Below are positions 8,486 through 17,501 of a DNA stretch of 64,000 bases, in pieces; the first letter of the stretch is position 1; each line of letters begins with the position of its first letter. Location: assembly GCF_001889605.1 (NCBI RefSeq), contig NZ_CP018171.1, forward strand, positions 4,362,501 to 4,426,500, given 5' to 3'. The translations under genes and the position numbers were made by a program. Below the pieces are notes generated by a model. The model was not told where the DNA came from, ran no database searches, and saw nothing but the letters and a program-made list of their open reading frames with translations. Source of the DNA: Aquibium oceanicum (lineage in GTDB: Bacteria; Pseudomonadota; Alphaproteobacteria; Rhizobiales; Rhizobiaceae).

Positions 8486-10162
8486 GTGCCTGACCAATTC
8501 CAGAAGATCATCGACAACCTCGCCGCGTTCGGTCCCAAGCGCACCGCGATCGGCGGCGGGATTCTCGCCTTCGTGTTCGCCGTCGTCATCGGCGGCGCGA
8601 TCTTCCTCAACCGGCCGGCCAACGAGACGCTCTATGTCGGTCTCGACCGCAGCGACGTGGCCAAGATTGGCGTCGTCCTCGGCGAGGCGGGTCTCTCCTA
8701 CGACGTCGGCGCGGACGGAACGACGGTGATGGTCGCCACCGGCCAGACCGGACGGGCGCGGATGATCCTGGCCGAGAAGGGGCTGCCGAGCAGCTCCAAC
8801 GCCGGCTACGAACTCTTCGACAATGTCGGGTCCCTGGGTCTCACCTCCTTCATGCAGGAAGTCACGCGGGTGCGCGCGCTGGAAGGCGAAATCGCGCGCA
8901 CCATTCAGTCGATCTCCGGCGTGAAGTCGGCCCGCGTGCACATCGTGATGTCGCAACAGGCGAATTTTCGCCGTGAGGAGCAGCAGCCCACCGCCTCCGT
9001 GGTCATCCGGTCCGGCGGCATCGACGAGATCAAGACGGCCAACGCGATCCGGCACATGGTCGCCGCGGCGGTTCCCGGGCTCACCTCCGACAACGTCACG
9101 GTCCTCGATACCGACGGTTCGCTGCTCGCCAGCGGCGACGACCCGGCGAGCAGTTCCCTCAACCGCTCGATGAGCATCGAACGGACGGTCGAGAGCCAGG
9201 TCGCCGACAACATCTACAAGGCCCTGTCGCCCTTCCTCGGCCGCGACAACTTCCGCGCCAGCGTGAAGGCGGTGGTGAACACCGACAGCCGCCAGATCGA
9301 GGAGACGATCTTCGATCCCGATTCCAAGGTCGAGCGTTCGATCCAGACGATCCGCTCGAACGACAATTCGAACGAGAGCGGTGCCACGGCGCCGACGGGC
9401 GTGGAGCAGAACCTGCCGGACGAGGCTGTCGCCGCCGCGCCGGGACCGACCTCGAACGAAACAAGCGAACGCCGCGAGGAAATCACCAACTACGAGCTGA
9501 ACTCGAAGCGGATCGCCACCACCAGCAACGGCTACTCGATCTCCAAGCTCTCGATCGCGGTCGTGGTGAACCGCGACCAGGTGACGGCGACGCTGGGCGA
9601 GAACCCGACGGCCGAGCAGATCGACGCGCGGATAGCCGAGATCGAGACCGTGGTTTCGACGGCCGCCGGGCTGGACTCCGAACGCGGCGACAAGGTCTCG
9701 GTCACGGCACTCTCGTTCGTCGAGGAGATGACGGCCGACACCATTGCCGAGCCGGGCTACCTGGAGATGGCCGGCCGCTACACCGGCTCGATGATCAACG
9801 CCCTGGCGTTCGTCATCGTCGTGTTCCTCGTCACCTGGTTCGGGCTCCGCCCGCTGACCAGGGCGCTGACGAAGACGGAGAGCGTGGAGGGACCGGATTT
9901 CGGCGACCTGCAGCTTCCCTTCGATTCTCCGCTCAACAACATGGCGCTTCCCGACCCGCTTGCCGAAATGGACGGCGGCGGGGGCATGGGCGGCTTCGCC
10001 GGCATGGGCGGCGCACCCACCGAGAGCGACGTCATGGAAGAGCTCAAGATGCGCCTGCGCCCGGCGCCGCAGGAGCGCCTCGCACACATGGTGGACATCA
10101 ACGAGGAGCGCACCGCCGCCATCCTGCGCAAGTGGGTTAACGCCGAGGCGGCCGCGGCCTGA
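8486..10162 (+). CDS. fliF: Flagellar MS-ring protein FliF
   Basis: MS-ring scaffold (558 residues) in the inner membrane, on which the C ring, rod and export gate assemble. It starts at GTG 8486 and has a first transmembrane helix at about residues 24-45. The YscJ/FliF domains follow (NETLYVGLDRSDVAKIGVVLGEAGLSYDV, then GVKSARVHIVMSQQANFRREEQQPTASVVI). A second transmembrane helix lies near residues 433-455, and the C-terminal FliG-binding tail ends LAHMVDINEERTAAILRKWVN. It stands here between the flagellins and motB, away from the fliG-fliM-fliN group, which is not in the window. Confidence 0.97.
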   Translation: MPDQFQKIIDNLAAFGPKRTAIGGGILAFVFAVVIGGAIFLNRPANETLYVGLDRSDVAKIGVVLGEAGLSYDVGADGTTVMVATGQTGRARMILAEKGLPSSSNAGYELFDNVGSLGLTSFMQEVTRVRALEGEIARTIQSISGVKSARVHIVMSQQANFRREEQQPTASVVIRSGGIDEIKTANAIRHMVAAAVPGLTSDNVTVLDTDGSLLASGDDPASSSLNRSMSIERTVESQVADNIYKALSPFLGRDNFRASVKAVVNTDSRQIEETIFDPDSKVERSIQTIRSNDNSNESGATAPTGVEQNLPDEAVAAAPGPTSNETSERREEITNYELNSKRIATTSNGYSISKLSIAVVVNRDQVTATLGENPTAEQIDARIAEIETVVSTAAGLDSERGDKVSVTALSFVEEMTADTIAEPGYLEMAGRYTGSMINALAFVIVVFLVTWFGLRPLTRALTKTESVEGPDFGDLQLPFDSPLNNMALPDPLAEMDGGGGMGGFAGMGGAPTESDVMEELKMRLRPAPQERLAHMVDINEERTAAILRKWVNAEAAAA

Positions 10163-10818
10163 TGCGAACCGTCGCCGACCTTCTCGTCGATTTCGGCAAG
10201 CCGGCGCCTTCCGACACGGCTTTCGCCGACGCGCCGCCTTTCGACTTCGGCCAACCGGATTTCGGCGAGCCACCGGACGAGATCACCCTCCCCGCGCCCG
10301 AAGAGGTGCCAGACGTCGCAGCGCTCGTCGAGGAGGCGGTGGAGAAGGCGCAGGCCGAACTGCGGGACCGGCTGGACGGCGAATTCCAGGCAGCGCTGGA
10401 AGCCGAGAGGACCGCGCATGCGGAAGCCATGGAAAGGCTGCGGGAGGAATGCGGCCGCCAGGTCGGGTCGGCGCTAAAGGAGCAGCTGACCGTGCTGGAG
10501 GAGAAGCTGACCAGCACCACCTCGTCGGTGACCTCGCAGCTGCTCGGTCCTTTGCTGACGGCGAGCCTGCAAGAGAAGTCGGTCGCGAGCCTCGGCGCAA
10601 TCATCAAGGACGCCATCCACGATTCGGGCGCGGTCCGCATCAAGGTTCGCGGACCGCTGTCGCTCTTCGAGGCACTGGAGGCGGCCGTCGGCGAGCATTC
10701 CGGCCGCATCGAATTCACCGAAACAGACGGTTTCGACCTGGAGGTCGGAATCGACGAAAGCCTCTACGAGACGCGGCTGTCTGAGTGGTCGCAAGCGCTG
10801 TCGGAGACGTTGCAATGA
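10162..10818 (+). CDS. FliH-like flagellar export ATPase regulator
   Basis: 218 residues, starting at the last base of the fliF stop region. N-terminal acidic/Pro-rich segment, then a Glu/Ala-rich coiled coil (about 50-115, EEAVEKAQAELRDRLDGEFQ), and a C-terminal domain ending GFDLEVGIDESLYETRLSEWSQALSETL, which resembles the FliH/YscL C-terminus. FliH binds and restrains the ATPase FliI. The position after fliF and the predicted fold support this, but sequence similarity to enterobacterial FliH is weak by eye. The alternative is another coiled-coil assembly factor. Its stop overlaps motB by 4 bp. Confidence 0.6.
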   Translation: MRTVADLLVDFGKPAPSDTAFADAPPFDFGQPDFGEPPDEITLPAPEEVPDVAALVEEAVEKAQAELRDRLDGEFQAALEAERTAHAEAMERLREECGRQVGSALKEQLTVLEEKLTSTTSSVTSQLLGPLLTASLQEKSVASLGAIIKDAIHDSGAVRIKVRGPLSLFEALEAAVGEHSGRIEFTETDGFDLEVGIDESLYETRLSEWSQALSETLQ

Positions 10819-12077
10819 GTGGTCACGACGCGGAACACCCCCACGAGATCATCATCGTCAAGCATGGCCATGGCGACGACCACGACGCCCATCACGGAGG
10901 TGTCTGGAAGATCGCCTTCGCCGACTTCATGACCGCCATGATGTGCTTCTTCCTGGTGATGTGGCTGATCAACGCGGCGAACGAGGAGACCAAGGTCTCC
11001 GTCGCCAGCTACTTCAACCCGATCAAGCTCGTGGACCGCAATTCCAGCCGCCGCGGCCTGGACGACGTCGGCGCCGGTCCCCAGGAAGAGCAGGGCTCCA
11101 CCGAGACGCCGTCCGAGGAGAGCACGTCGTCGAAATCGACCGGCCCTTCCTCCTCCGGGGTCGGAGAGCAGATGAATTCGAAGGAAGGTGAAAAGGCGGA
11201 GCTCCAGTCCGACGAACATCTCTTTTCCGATCCCTATGCCGTGCTTGCCGAGATTGCCGCCGAATCCGGCGAGTTGCAGAACCTGAGCGCCAAGGGCGAC
11301 GGCGGCGCGCAGTCCGCGGGTGCCGCGACGGGTGCGGCGGGCGGGGAGTCCTTCCGCGACCCCTTCGCACCGGACTTCTGGTCCAAGCAGGTCGAGCAGG
11401 ACGAGCCCGGCGAGCCCGACCTCTTCGAACATCCACAGGTTTCCGAAGCGAGCAGTGGCGCCGATCCCCGCAGCGGCATCGGCCCGGCCGCCTCGGAAGG
11501 CGATCCCTTCGCCAACGACGCCTTCAACCAGCCGGCCGAGGCGAAACCCGCGGAAGAGGCCAAGAGCGAGGAAGCGGACGGCGAAGAGAAAGCGGAACCC
11601 GGCATCGATCCCGCCGCGATCGAGGCCGCGAAGGAGATCAAGGCCGAACTGGCGAAGGCGTTCGGCCGCGGCGAGAAGATCGCCGAGGGCATCTCCGTCA
11701 CGCCGACCGAGCGCGGCGTCATCATCTCGCTCACCGATCAGCTCGACTACGGCATGTTCGAGATCGGTTCGGCCGTGCCTCAACGCGAGCTCGTGCTGGC
11801 GATGGAGAAGGTCGCCGCGATCCTGAACGGACGTAAGGGCAAGATCACGATCAACGGCCATACGGACGGGCGTCCGTTCAAGAACAAGACCTATGACAAC
11901 TGGCGCTTGTCTTCCGCCCGTGCCCAGTCGGCCTACTACATGCTGGTGCGCGGCGGTCTCGAGGAACGGCGCGTCGAGGAAGTCGCAGGCTTCGCCGACC
12001 GTCAGCTGAAGGTGCCGGACGATCCCTATGCGGACCAGAACCGCAGGATCGAGATTCTTCTGGAAACCCGTGGATGA
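10815..12077 (+). CDS. motB: Flagellar motor stator protein MotB
   Basis: Stator B subunit (420 residues). The start at 10815 was chosen for its ATGA overlap with the preceding stop. A GTG 30 bp earlier lacks support. After a His/Asp-rich N-tail comes the single transmembrane helix with the proton-carrying Asp37 (AFADFMTAMMCFFLVMWLIN). A long Ser/Glu-rich periplasmic insertion (about 75-265) typical of rhizobial MotB leads to the OmpA-type peptidoglycan-binding domain (ITINGHTDGRPF, then NWRLSSARAQSAYYMLVRGG). Its partner motA is not in the window. Confidence 0.95.
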   Translation: MSGHDAEHPHEIIIVKHGHGDDHDAHHGGVWKIAFADFMTAMMCFFLVMWLINAANEETKVSVASYFNPIKLVDRNSSRRGLDDVGAGPQEEQGSTETPSEESTSSKSTGPSSSGVGEQMNSKEGEKAELQSDEHLFSDPYAVLAEIAAESGELQNLSAKGDGGAQSAGAATGAAGGESFRDPFAPDFWSKQVEQDEPGEPDLFEHPQVSEASSGADPRSGIGPAASEGDPFANDAFNQPAEAKPAEEAKSEEADGEEKAEPGIDPAAIEAAKEIKAELAKAFGRGEKIAEGISVTPTERGVIISLTDQLDYGMFEIGSAVPQRELVLAMEKVAAILNGRKGKITINGHTDGRPFKNKTYDNWRLSSARAQSAYYMLVRGGLEERRVEEVAGFADRQLKVPDDPYADQNRRIEILLETRG

Positions 12078-13369
12078 GATGGACGGCCGCAGCGCTTGCC
12101 TTCGCGTTCCTCGCCGTCGGCGGGGCGAACGCGCATGCGGCCGGTACGCTCGAACTCTACAAGATGGTGCGTTCATTGCAGCTCGTGCAGGATCAGCTGG
12201 CGCGCGGCGATCACGCGGCAATGCCGATGCAGCAGAAAATGCTGGCGATGATCGACGAGCGTTTCCGCACGGCCGGCACCGAGGAATTCGAGGACCGGCG
12301 GAACCTCACCGCGCTCCTGGTCTATGCCATGAGCGGCGGCAATCCCACGACCATCGAGGTGGTCCTGTCGAAGCTCCGTCTCGAGGGCGAGGACGCGGTG
12401 CTGGGCAAGGGCGTACTCGCCTACATGACCGGCCAGATGGCCAAGGCAGGCGAGATCCTCGCACCGATCGACCCGATGGCGAGGGGAAGCGAAACCGGCG
12501 CGTTCGTGGCGCTCGTCAAAGGCTCCATCATGGGCATCAAGCGCCCCGAAGCGGCGCTCAAGCTTATGGATCAGGCGAGGCTGCTTGCGCCGGGCACTCT
12601 GGTGGAGGAAGCGGCGCTCCGGCGCTCGCTGCCTCTGGTACTCGCCCTCGAACGGCCCGACCGCTTCCTCGTGCTGGCGGAACAGTACACGCGCCGCTTC
12701 CTGCGCTCGCCATATGCCAGCGAGTTCGCCGACGCTTTCGTGGAAGGCATGGTGACCTTCCACGATGCGATCACCGAAAAACAGATCGAGACGATCGTGT
12801 CGCTGATGAACCCCGCGCAGCAGGAGGCGATCTATCTCCGCCTCGCCAGACGCAGCACGATCAAGGGGCAAGTGGACCGCTCGGCATTCGCGTCGAGCCG
12901 TGCCACCGCGATTTCCCGCCAGGTCGATGGCGAAGGCGACCCGCGCGCGACCCTCTACCAGGCGATCTCCTCCATCACGTCCGAGAACGTCGAGGAAGTG
13001 CTGGAGAACCTCGAAAAGGTCGACCCGGACCAGCTTTCGCCGCGCGACCGCCGGCTGCTGCTTGCCGCAAGAGCGATCGCAGCGGAGGTTCTTGCGCTTC
13101 CCACGGGGGTGGAACCGTCGGTTGAGGAGGCTTCGCAGCCCGCCGTTTCCAAAACGGTGGCGTCTCACGCGTCGGAAGCAGCGGGCGAAGAGACACTTGC
13201 GCATACGCCAACCGGTTCCGAAGAACACCCGGCCCCGGCGATATCAGCCGAAGCGGCCTTATCGGAAAAACCCTCGGAAGAAGTCGATACCGTTTCGCAG
13301 GAACTCGTCAGTTCGGTTCGCGAGAAACTGGATGCGGTGGATCGCCTATTGGGAGAAGTGGAAAAATGA
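12074..13369 (+). CDS. motC: Motor protein MotC
   Basis: Periplasmic motor protein of rhizobia (431 residues) that acts with MotB and, in S. meliloti, is stabilised by MotE. Signal peptide at residues 1-22 (ALAFAFLAVGGANAHA). The body is helical with a hydrophobic repeat pattern. The C-terminal 100 residues are low-complexity Ser/Glu/Ala-rich and end in a short amphipathic helix (SSVREKLDAVDRLLGEVEK). It overlaps motB and fliK by 4 bp at each end, so the three are one translational unit. Confidence 0.9.
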   Translation: MRWTAAALAFAFLAVGGANAHAAGTLELYKMVRSLQLVQDQLARGDHAAMPMQQKMLAMIDERFRTAGTEEFEDRRNLTALLVYAMSGGNPTTIEVVLSKLRLEGEDAVLGKGVLAYMTGQMAKAGEILAPIDPMARGSETGAFVALVKGSIMGIKRPEAALKLMDQARLLAPGTLVEEAALRRSLPLVLALERPDRFLVLAEQYTRRFLRSPYASEFADAFVEGMVTFHDAITEKQIETIVSLMNPAQQEAIYLRLARRSTIKGQVDRSAFASSRATAISRQVDGEGDPRATLYQAISSITSENVEEVLENLEKVDPDQLSPRDRRLLLAARAIAAEVLALPTGVEPSVEEASQPAVSKTVASHASEAAGEETLAHTPTGSEEHPAPAISAEAALSEKPSEEVDTVSQELVSSVREKLDAVDRLLGEVEK

Positions 13370-14694
13370 CACCCGTCGCAGCAATGCCCATGCCGGCGGC
13401 CCCTTCGACGCGGCCCGCGGGCGCACGCACGGCGAGAGAAGGCGATCCCTTCTCCAACCTGCTGGAAGGCGCGGGCGGCAAGGCCCCCTCCCCGGTGCGC
13501 GACCCGAAAAGCGCGGTGTCGGGCGATACTTCCGGACAGCCCGAGGAGATGGACGGGGAAGCGACCGCGAAGGCCAAGGATGCCCGCGCCGTCGGTACGG
13601 ACGACGAGGCTTCGCCCCGGATCGTCGACGCCGACAGCGAGTTCTCGCCCTTGCAGCGGCTGTCGAAGATGTTCGGCATCCTTAACCCGCGCGTCGACGA
13701 CAGGAATGCCGCGCCCGATTCCGACAAGAATGGAATCGAGGACGAGGAGATCGACCCTGAGGATCCGGACAAGGGCGAGACGGAGGAGATCGAGATGCCG
13801 GCAGGCGCCGCGATCGCTCTCGTCGCGCAGGCGCCCGTCCTGCAGCGCGAAACAGGCAGCCGCGTCGCCGAGGGCACAACACGGGTGGCCGACCCGAGGC
13901 TCGCGAACGCAGTCGCAAACGAGGGATCCGCCGAGGATGGCGAGAGCGCCGATCCACAATCCGGCGACGACCGCGGCTCCCGCCCGAATGGTGCGGCAAG
14001 GACGGTCGCCGACTTATCAACGACAGCGGCGATCACCGCCGCGGCGGATGGCGAGGCGGCGGGCGAAAACGATACCGAGAGTGGGCCGAAAGCGGATCCG
14101 GGCAAGGTATCCGAACAGGGCGATCTTCGCGTCAAGGTAGTCGGCGACACGCTCAACGTCGCTCCCGCGCCCCAGAACATGCGCACCGTGGCCGGCCTTG
14201 CCGCGGCAATCGCGGGCGACGGGGAATGGCGTAGCGCGATCGAGCAGATGAACACGCTCGAAACGGACGTTACGCGGAGTCAACAGGCTCCCCTGCGCGA
14301 CCTGAAGATTCAACTCAATCCGGCCAATCTCGGCGAGGTCAATGCTCGCCTGCGGTTGACGGGTGAACAACTATCGGTTGAAATTCAGGTTGACACTCCG
14401 GAAGCCTATCACCGGCTTTCAAGCGAGCGCGACGCGATCGTATCGTCGCTGCGGGGGCTCGGTTTTCGCGTCGACGACGTGACGATTCAGCAGCAGCCCC
14501 AAGCCACCGGCGCCCAGCCGCAAACGGGCTCGGGCGGCCGTTCCGGCGAGGCGTCCGCGGGCCTGTCGCAAGGGTCCGGGAGAGACCAGGGGCAGCCGGG
14601 CGGCAACCAGAACCGAAGCAACAATTCCATCCCCTCGGAGAGCGATGCAAACCCATCTCGCATTCGGCCTTCTGCTGACGGTATTTACATCTAG
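13366..14694 (+). CDS. fliK: Flagellar hook-length control protein FliK (MotD)
   Basis: 442 residues, called MotD in older rhizobial work and later recognised as FliK. The first 300 residues are disordered and Asp/Glu/Ala-rich, as in the molecular ruler part of FliK. Residues about 300-375 carry the Flg_hook domain: PLRDLKIQLNPANLGEVNAR, LRLTGEQLSVEIQVDTPEAY, LRGLGFRVDDVTI. It sets hook length and switches export specificity. Its 3' end overlaps the next gene by 50 bp in another frame. Confidence 0.92.
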   Translation: MTPVAAMPMPAAPSTRPAGARTAREGDPFSNLLEGAGGKAPSPVRDPKSAVSGDTSGQPEEMDGEATAKAKDARAVGTDDEASPRIVDADSEFSPLQRLSKMFGILNPRVDDRNAAPDSDKNGIEDEEIDPEDPDKGETEEIEMPAGAAIALVAQAPVLQRETGSRVAEGTTRVADPRLANAVANEGSAEDGESADPQSGDDRGSRPNGAARTVADLSTTAAITAAADGEAAGENDTESGPKADPGKVSEQGDLRVKVVGDTLNVAPAPQNMRTVAGLAAAIAGDGEWRSAIEQMNTLETDVTRSQQAPLRDLKIQLNPANLGEVNARLRLTGEQLSVEIQVDTPEAYHRLSSERDAIVSSLRGLGFRVDDVTIQQQPQATGAQPQTGSGGRSGEASAGLSQGSGRDQGQPGGNQNRSNNSIPSESDANPSRIRPSADGIYI

Positions 14695-15205
14695 CCTGGC
14701 AGCCGCGGCCCCATCCAATCCCTGCGAAGGCGAAATCCTGCGCGCGTCCCACAAGTACGGCGTGCCGGCCGGGATACTATATGCAGTAGGTTTGACCGAA
14801 ACCGGCCACAAGGGAAGCCTCCAGCCCTATGCGCTCAACATCGAGGGAAAGGCTTCGTTCGCGCGCTCCCCGGCGGAGGCGGAGAGCATCTTCGCCGCCG
14901 CGCGCCGGGAGGGGAAGAAGCTGATCGACGTCGGCTGCATGCAGATCAACCACCATTACCATTCGACCGAGTTCGGCAGCCTCTCCGACATGTTCGATCC
15001 GCACAAGAACGTCGACTACGCGGCCCGTTTCCTGTCCAACCTGAAGCGCCGCCATGCCACCTGGTCGATGGCGGTCGCGCGCTATCATGCGGGTCCCGAC
15101 AACGACCCCGCGCAGAAGCGTTACGTCTGTCGGGTCATCGCCAACATGGTCGCGACGGGCTTCGGAAGCTGGACCGAGAACGCCCGAGCCTTCTGCAACC
15201 AGTAA
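14645..15205 (+). CDS. Secreted lytic transglycosylase (SLT domain) of the flagellar cluster
   Basis: 186 residues with a signal peptide (1-22) and one lysozyme-like SLT domain. The catalytic Glu is Glu52 in AVGLTETG. Further domain motifs are DVGCMQINHHYH (about 96-107) and VARYHAGPDN. It cleaves peptidoglycan, presumably to let the rod through the cell wall. The FlgJ-like protein encoded at 24922 has no muramidase domain, so this gene may supply that activity. ATG 14645 lies 50 bp inside fliK, and both frames look genuine. Confidence 0.85.
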   Translation: MQTHLAFGLLLTVFTSSLAAAAPSNPCEGEILRASHKYGVPAGILYAVGLTETGHKGSLQPYALNIEGKASFARSPAEAESIFAAARREGKKLIDVGCMQINHHYHSTEFGSLSDMFDPHKNVDYAARFLSNLKRRHATWSMAVARYHAGPDNDPAQKRYVCRVIANMVATGFGSWTENARAFCNQ

Positions 15206-15394
15206 GCGATTTCAGCCGCCAACGTAGGCTTGAGTCGGCATTGCCGCGCCTGTGGATATGCTGTGGATGAATGCGGGGATTACCTGAAGGGAATCCCGTA
15301 TTTCAACATACAAGATCTTACAGTTGTCGGCGATTCCCGCCAGCGGTTACGCCTTTTTTCGGCGGACCATGGAACTGATTCGGAGGGCGGGCCG

Positions 15395-16063
15395 ATGATT
15401 GTCATTGTGGATGAGCGTGCACGCGTAAAAGAAGGGTATTCTTCGCTTTTCGGTAGGGAGGGCGTTCCAAGCGCGGGGTTCGGTGCTACCGAATTCGGCG
15501 AGTGGGTTTCGAGCGCGGCCGACGAGGATCTCCAGGCCATCGGCGCCTTCCTGATCGGCGAATGCGATACGCATCCGATTTCACCCCGGATGCTGCGCGA
15601 GAGGACCGGCGCGCCGGTCATCGCGCTGAGCGAACAGCACTCGCTGGAGAACACGCTCAGGCTGTTCGAATCGGGTGTCGACGACGTCATCCGCAAGCCG
15701 GTGCATATTCGCGAGATCATGGCGCGGATCGCAGCGATCCGGCGGCGCGCTTCAGATGATGGCGCGTCCACCGACATCGGGAGCCTGCGCATCTTCATGA
15801 ACGGCAAGGATCCCGAGATCAATGGCGAGCCACTGCCGTTGCCGCGTCGCGAACGGCGCATCCTGGAGTTCCTGGCGAGCAACCGGGGACGCCGGGTCAC
15901 GAAGACCCAGGTCTTCAACGCGATCTACGGCATCTTCGACGAGGACGTCGAGGAGAACGTCGTGGAAAGCCACGTCAGCAAGCTGCGCAAGAAGCTTCGC
16001 GAACGCCTCGGTTACGACCCGATCGATTCCAAGCGTTTCCTGGGGTACTGCCTGAACGTCTGA
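15395..16063 (+). CDS. rem: Flagellar transcriptional regulator Rem (OmpR family, atypical receiver)
   Basis: 222 residues from ATG 15395, which follows an SD-like ggaggg. The frame is open further upstream but the protein [19 protein letters not shown] matches rhizobial Rem. Residues 1-120 form a receiver-like domain that retains the Lys-Pro of the receiver ([10 protein letters not shown]). In place of the phospho-accepting Asp strand it shows [12 protein letters not shown], so phosphorylation is doubtful. Residues about 125-222 are an OmpR winged helix ([20 protein letters not shown], then [17 protein letters not shown]). Rem activates class III flagellar genes in S. meliloti. A 190-bp leader precedes it. 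Confidence 0.9.
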   Translation: MIVIVDERARVKEGYSSLFGREGVPSAGFGATEFGEWVSSAADEDLQAIGAFLIGECDTHPISPRMLRERTGAPVIALSEQHSLENTLRLFESGVDDVIRKPVHIREIMARIAAIRRRASDDGASTDIGSLRIFMNGKDPEINGEPLPLPRRERRILEFLASNRGRRVTKTQVFNAIYGIFDEDVEENVVESHVSKLRKKLRERLGYDPIDSKRFLGYCLNV

Positions 16064-16072
16064 CCGGGACCC

Positions 16073-16093
16073 GGACGGCCGCCTTGGCCGTCC
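16073..16093 (+). terminator. Hairpin after rem
   Basis: An 8-bp GC-rich stem, ggacggcc at 16073-16080 with its complement at 16086-16093 and loop gcctt, 10 bp after the rem stop. No T-run follows, so termination may be partial or Rho-aided. The 110 bp between it and flgE should contain the flgE promoter. Confidence 0.5.
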
Positions 16094-16204
16094 ATGATCC
16101 CTGGCAACGGACGCAAGAGGCAACTCCCCGGTCGAGTACAGTTTCGCACAAGTCAGGTGCGCTAGCCTCAGGATCAGCGGCGCTGAACACGAGGGAAGGT
16201 TGCA

Positions 16205-17467
16205 ATGAGCCTCTACGGAATGATGCGGACCGGCGTGTCCGGCATGCAGGGCCAGTCGAACAGGCTCGGAACGGTTGCCGACAACATAGCCAACTCCGGC
16301 ACGAATGGCTACAAGAAGGCTTCGGCCGAATTCTCGACGCTGATGATCAGCGGTGGCGGGACGAGCACATATTCGTCCGGCGGCGTGGTGACGGACATCC
16401 GAGCCGCGGTCGCGCGCCAGGGCGTCATCCAGTACACGACGTCCGCGACCGACCTCGCGATCGACGGAAACGGCTTCTTCGTCGTCCAGGACTCCTCGGG
16501 CCAGCCTTTCCTGACGCGGGCGGGATCCTTCGTTCCGGACGACCAAGGTCGACTGGTCAATGCGGCAGGGTTCTATCTGCTCGGCTACAGCTATGCCAAT
16601 GGCGACCCGAGCACCACCGCGAACGGTTTCGCAGGGCTCGAGCCCGTCAAGATTTCGCAGCAGGCGATGAAGGCGGTCCCGTCCACCTTCGGCACCTATT
16701 CGGCGAACCTGCCGGCAAAGGCCGACATCGTCGACGCCGCGAAGCTCCCGTCGGAGAACGTCGCCGGCGCCCAGTACACCAACAAGATATCGCTCGTTTC
16801 CTACGACAAGCTCGGCGACGAAGTCCTGCTGGACGTCTACTTCACCAAGAAGGCCAACAACGAATGGGAAGTCGCCGTATACTCGCGGGCAGACGGCACC
16901 GCGACCACCGGGTTCCCCTATTCCTCCGATGCGCTGGCCGTCCAGACCCTGACGTTCGACCCCGACAACGGCAAGCTCACCACGGGTAGCGCGAACAGCA
17001 TCGACATCCCGATCCCCGGCGGCGAGACCATGGAGCTCGACCTGTCGAAGATGACCCAGCTCGCAACCGGCTTCGTTCCGGGCGAAGCGGAGGTGAACGG
17101 CAGCGCGGCCAGCCCGATGAAAGGCGTGAAGTTCGGCGACGACGGGACGATTTACGCGCAATACGGCAATGGCAGCCTGGAAGCGCTCTACAAGATCCCC
17201 CTGGCGAACGTCCGCAGCCCCGATCGGCTCACGGTCGAAAGCGGCAACGTCTTCAGCCAGAGCGCAGATTCGGGCGACGTCTTCTTCGGTTTCGCGGGCA
17301 AGGGCGGGTTCGGCAACATCAGTTCCGGCGCCATCGAGGCGTCCAATGTCGACATCGGCGAAGAGCTGACGTCCATGATCGAAGCACAGCGCAGCTACAC
17401 CGCCAACTCCAAGGTGTTCCAGACCGGTTCGGAACTCATGGACATCCTGGTCAATCTCAAGAGGTAG
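16205..17467 (+). CDS. flgE: Flagellar hook protein FlgE
   Basis: Hook subunit, 420 residues. N-terminal D0 helix SLYGMMRTGVSGMQGQSNRL with NIANSGTNGYKKASAEF. Middle FlgE domains include DLAIDGNGFFVVQD and VSYDKLGDEVLLDVYFTKK. C-terminal helix ELTSMIEAQRSYTANSKVFQTGSELMDILVNLKR. Good SD (gggaagg) before ATG 16205. It heads the flgE-flgK-flgL-flaF-flbT-flgD run, a probable Rem-dependent transcript. Confidence 0.97.
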   Translation: MSLYGMMRTGVSGMQGQSNRLGTVADNIANSGTNGYKKASAEFSTLMISGGGTSTYSSGGVVTDIRAAVARQGVIQYTTSATDLAIDGNGFFVVQDSSGQPFLTRAGSFVPDDQGRLVNAAGFYLLGYSYANGDPSTTANGFAGLEPVKISQQAMKAVPSTFGTYSANLPAKADIVDAAKLPSENVAGAQYTNKISLVSYDKLGDEVLLDVYFTKKANNEWEVAVYSRADGTATTGFPYSSDALAVQTLTFDPDNGKLTTGSANSIDIPIPGGETMELDLSKMTQLATGFVPGEAEVNGSAASPMKGVKFGDDGTIYAQYGNGSLEALYKIPLANVRSPDRLTVESGNVFSQSADSGDVFFGFAGKGGFGNISSGAIEASNVDIGEELTSMIEAQRSYTANSKVFQTGSELMDILVNLKR

Positions 17468-17501
17468 CGTTTCGAATGTTCGGGTCGGGGGACCATAGGG
17501 A

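Noticed and set aside
8360-10273. 637-codon open frame on the minus strand across fliF
   Set aside because: Antisense shadow of fliF; the real protein is on the plus strand with all family motifs.
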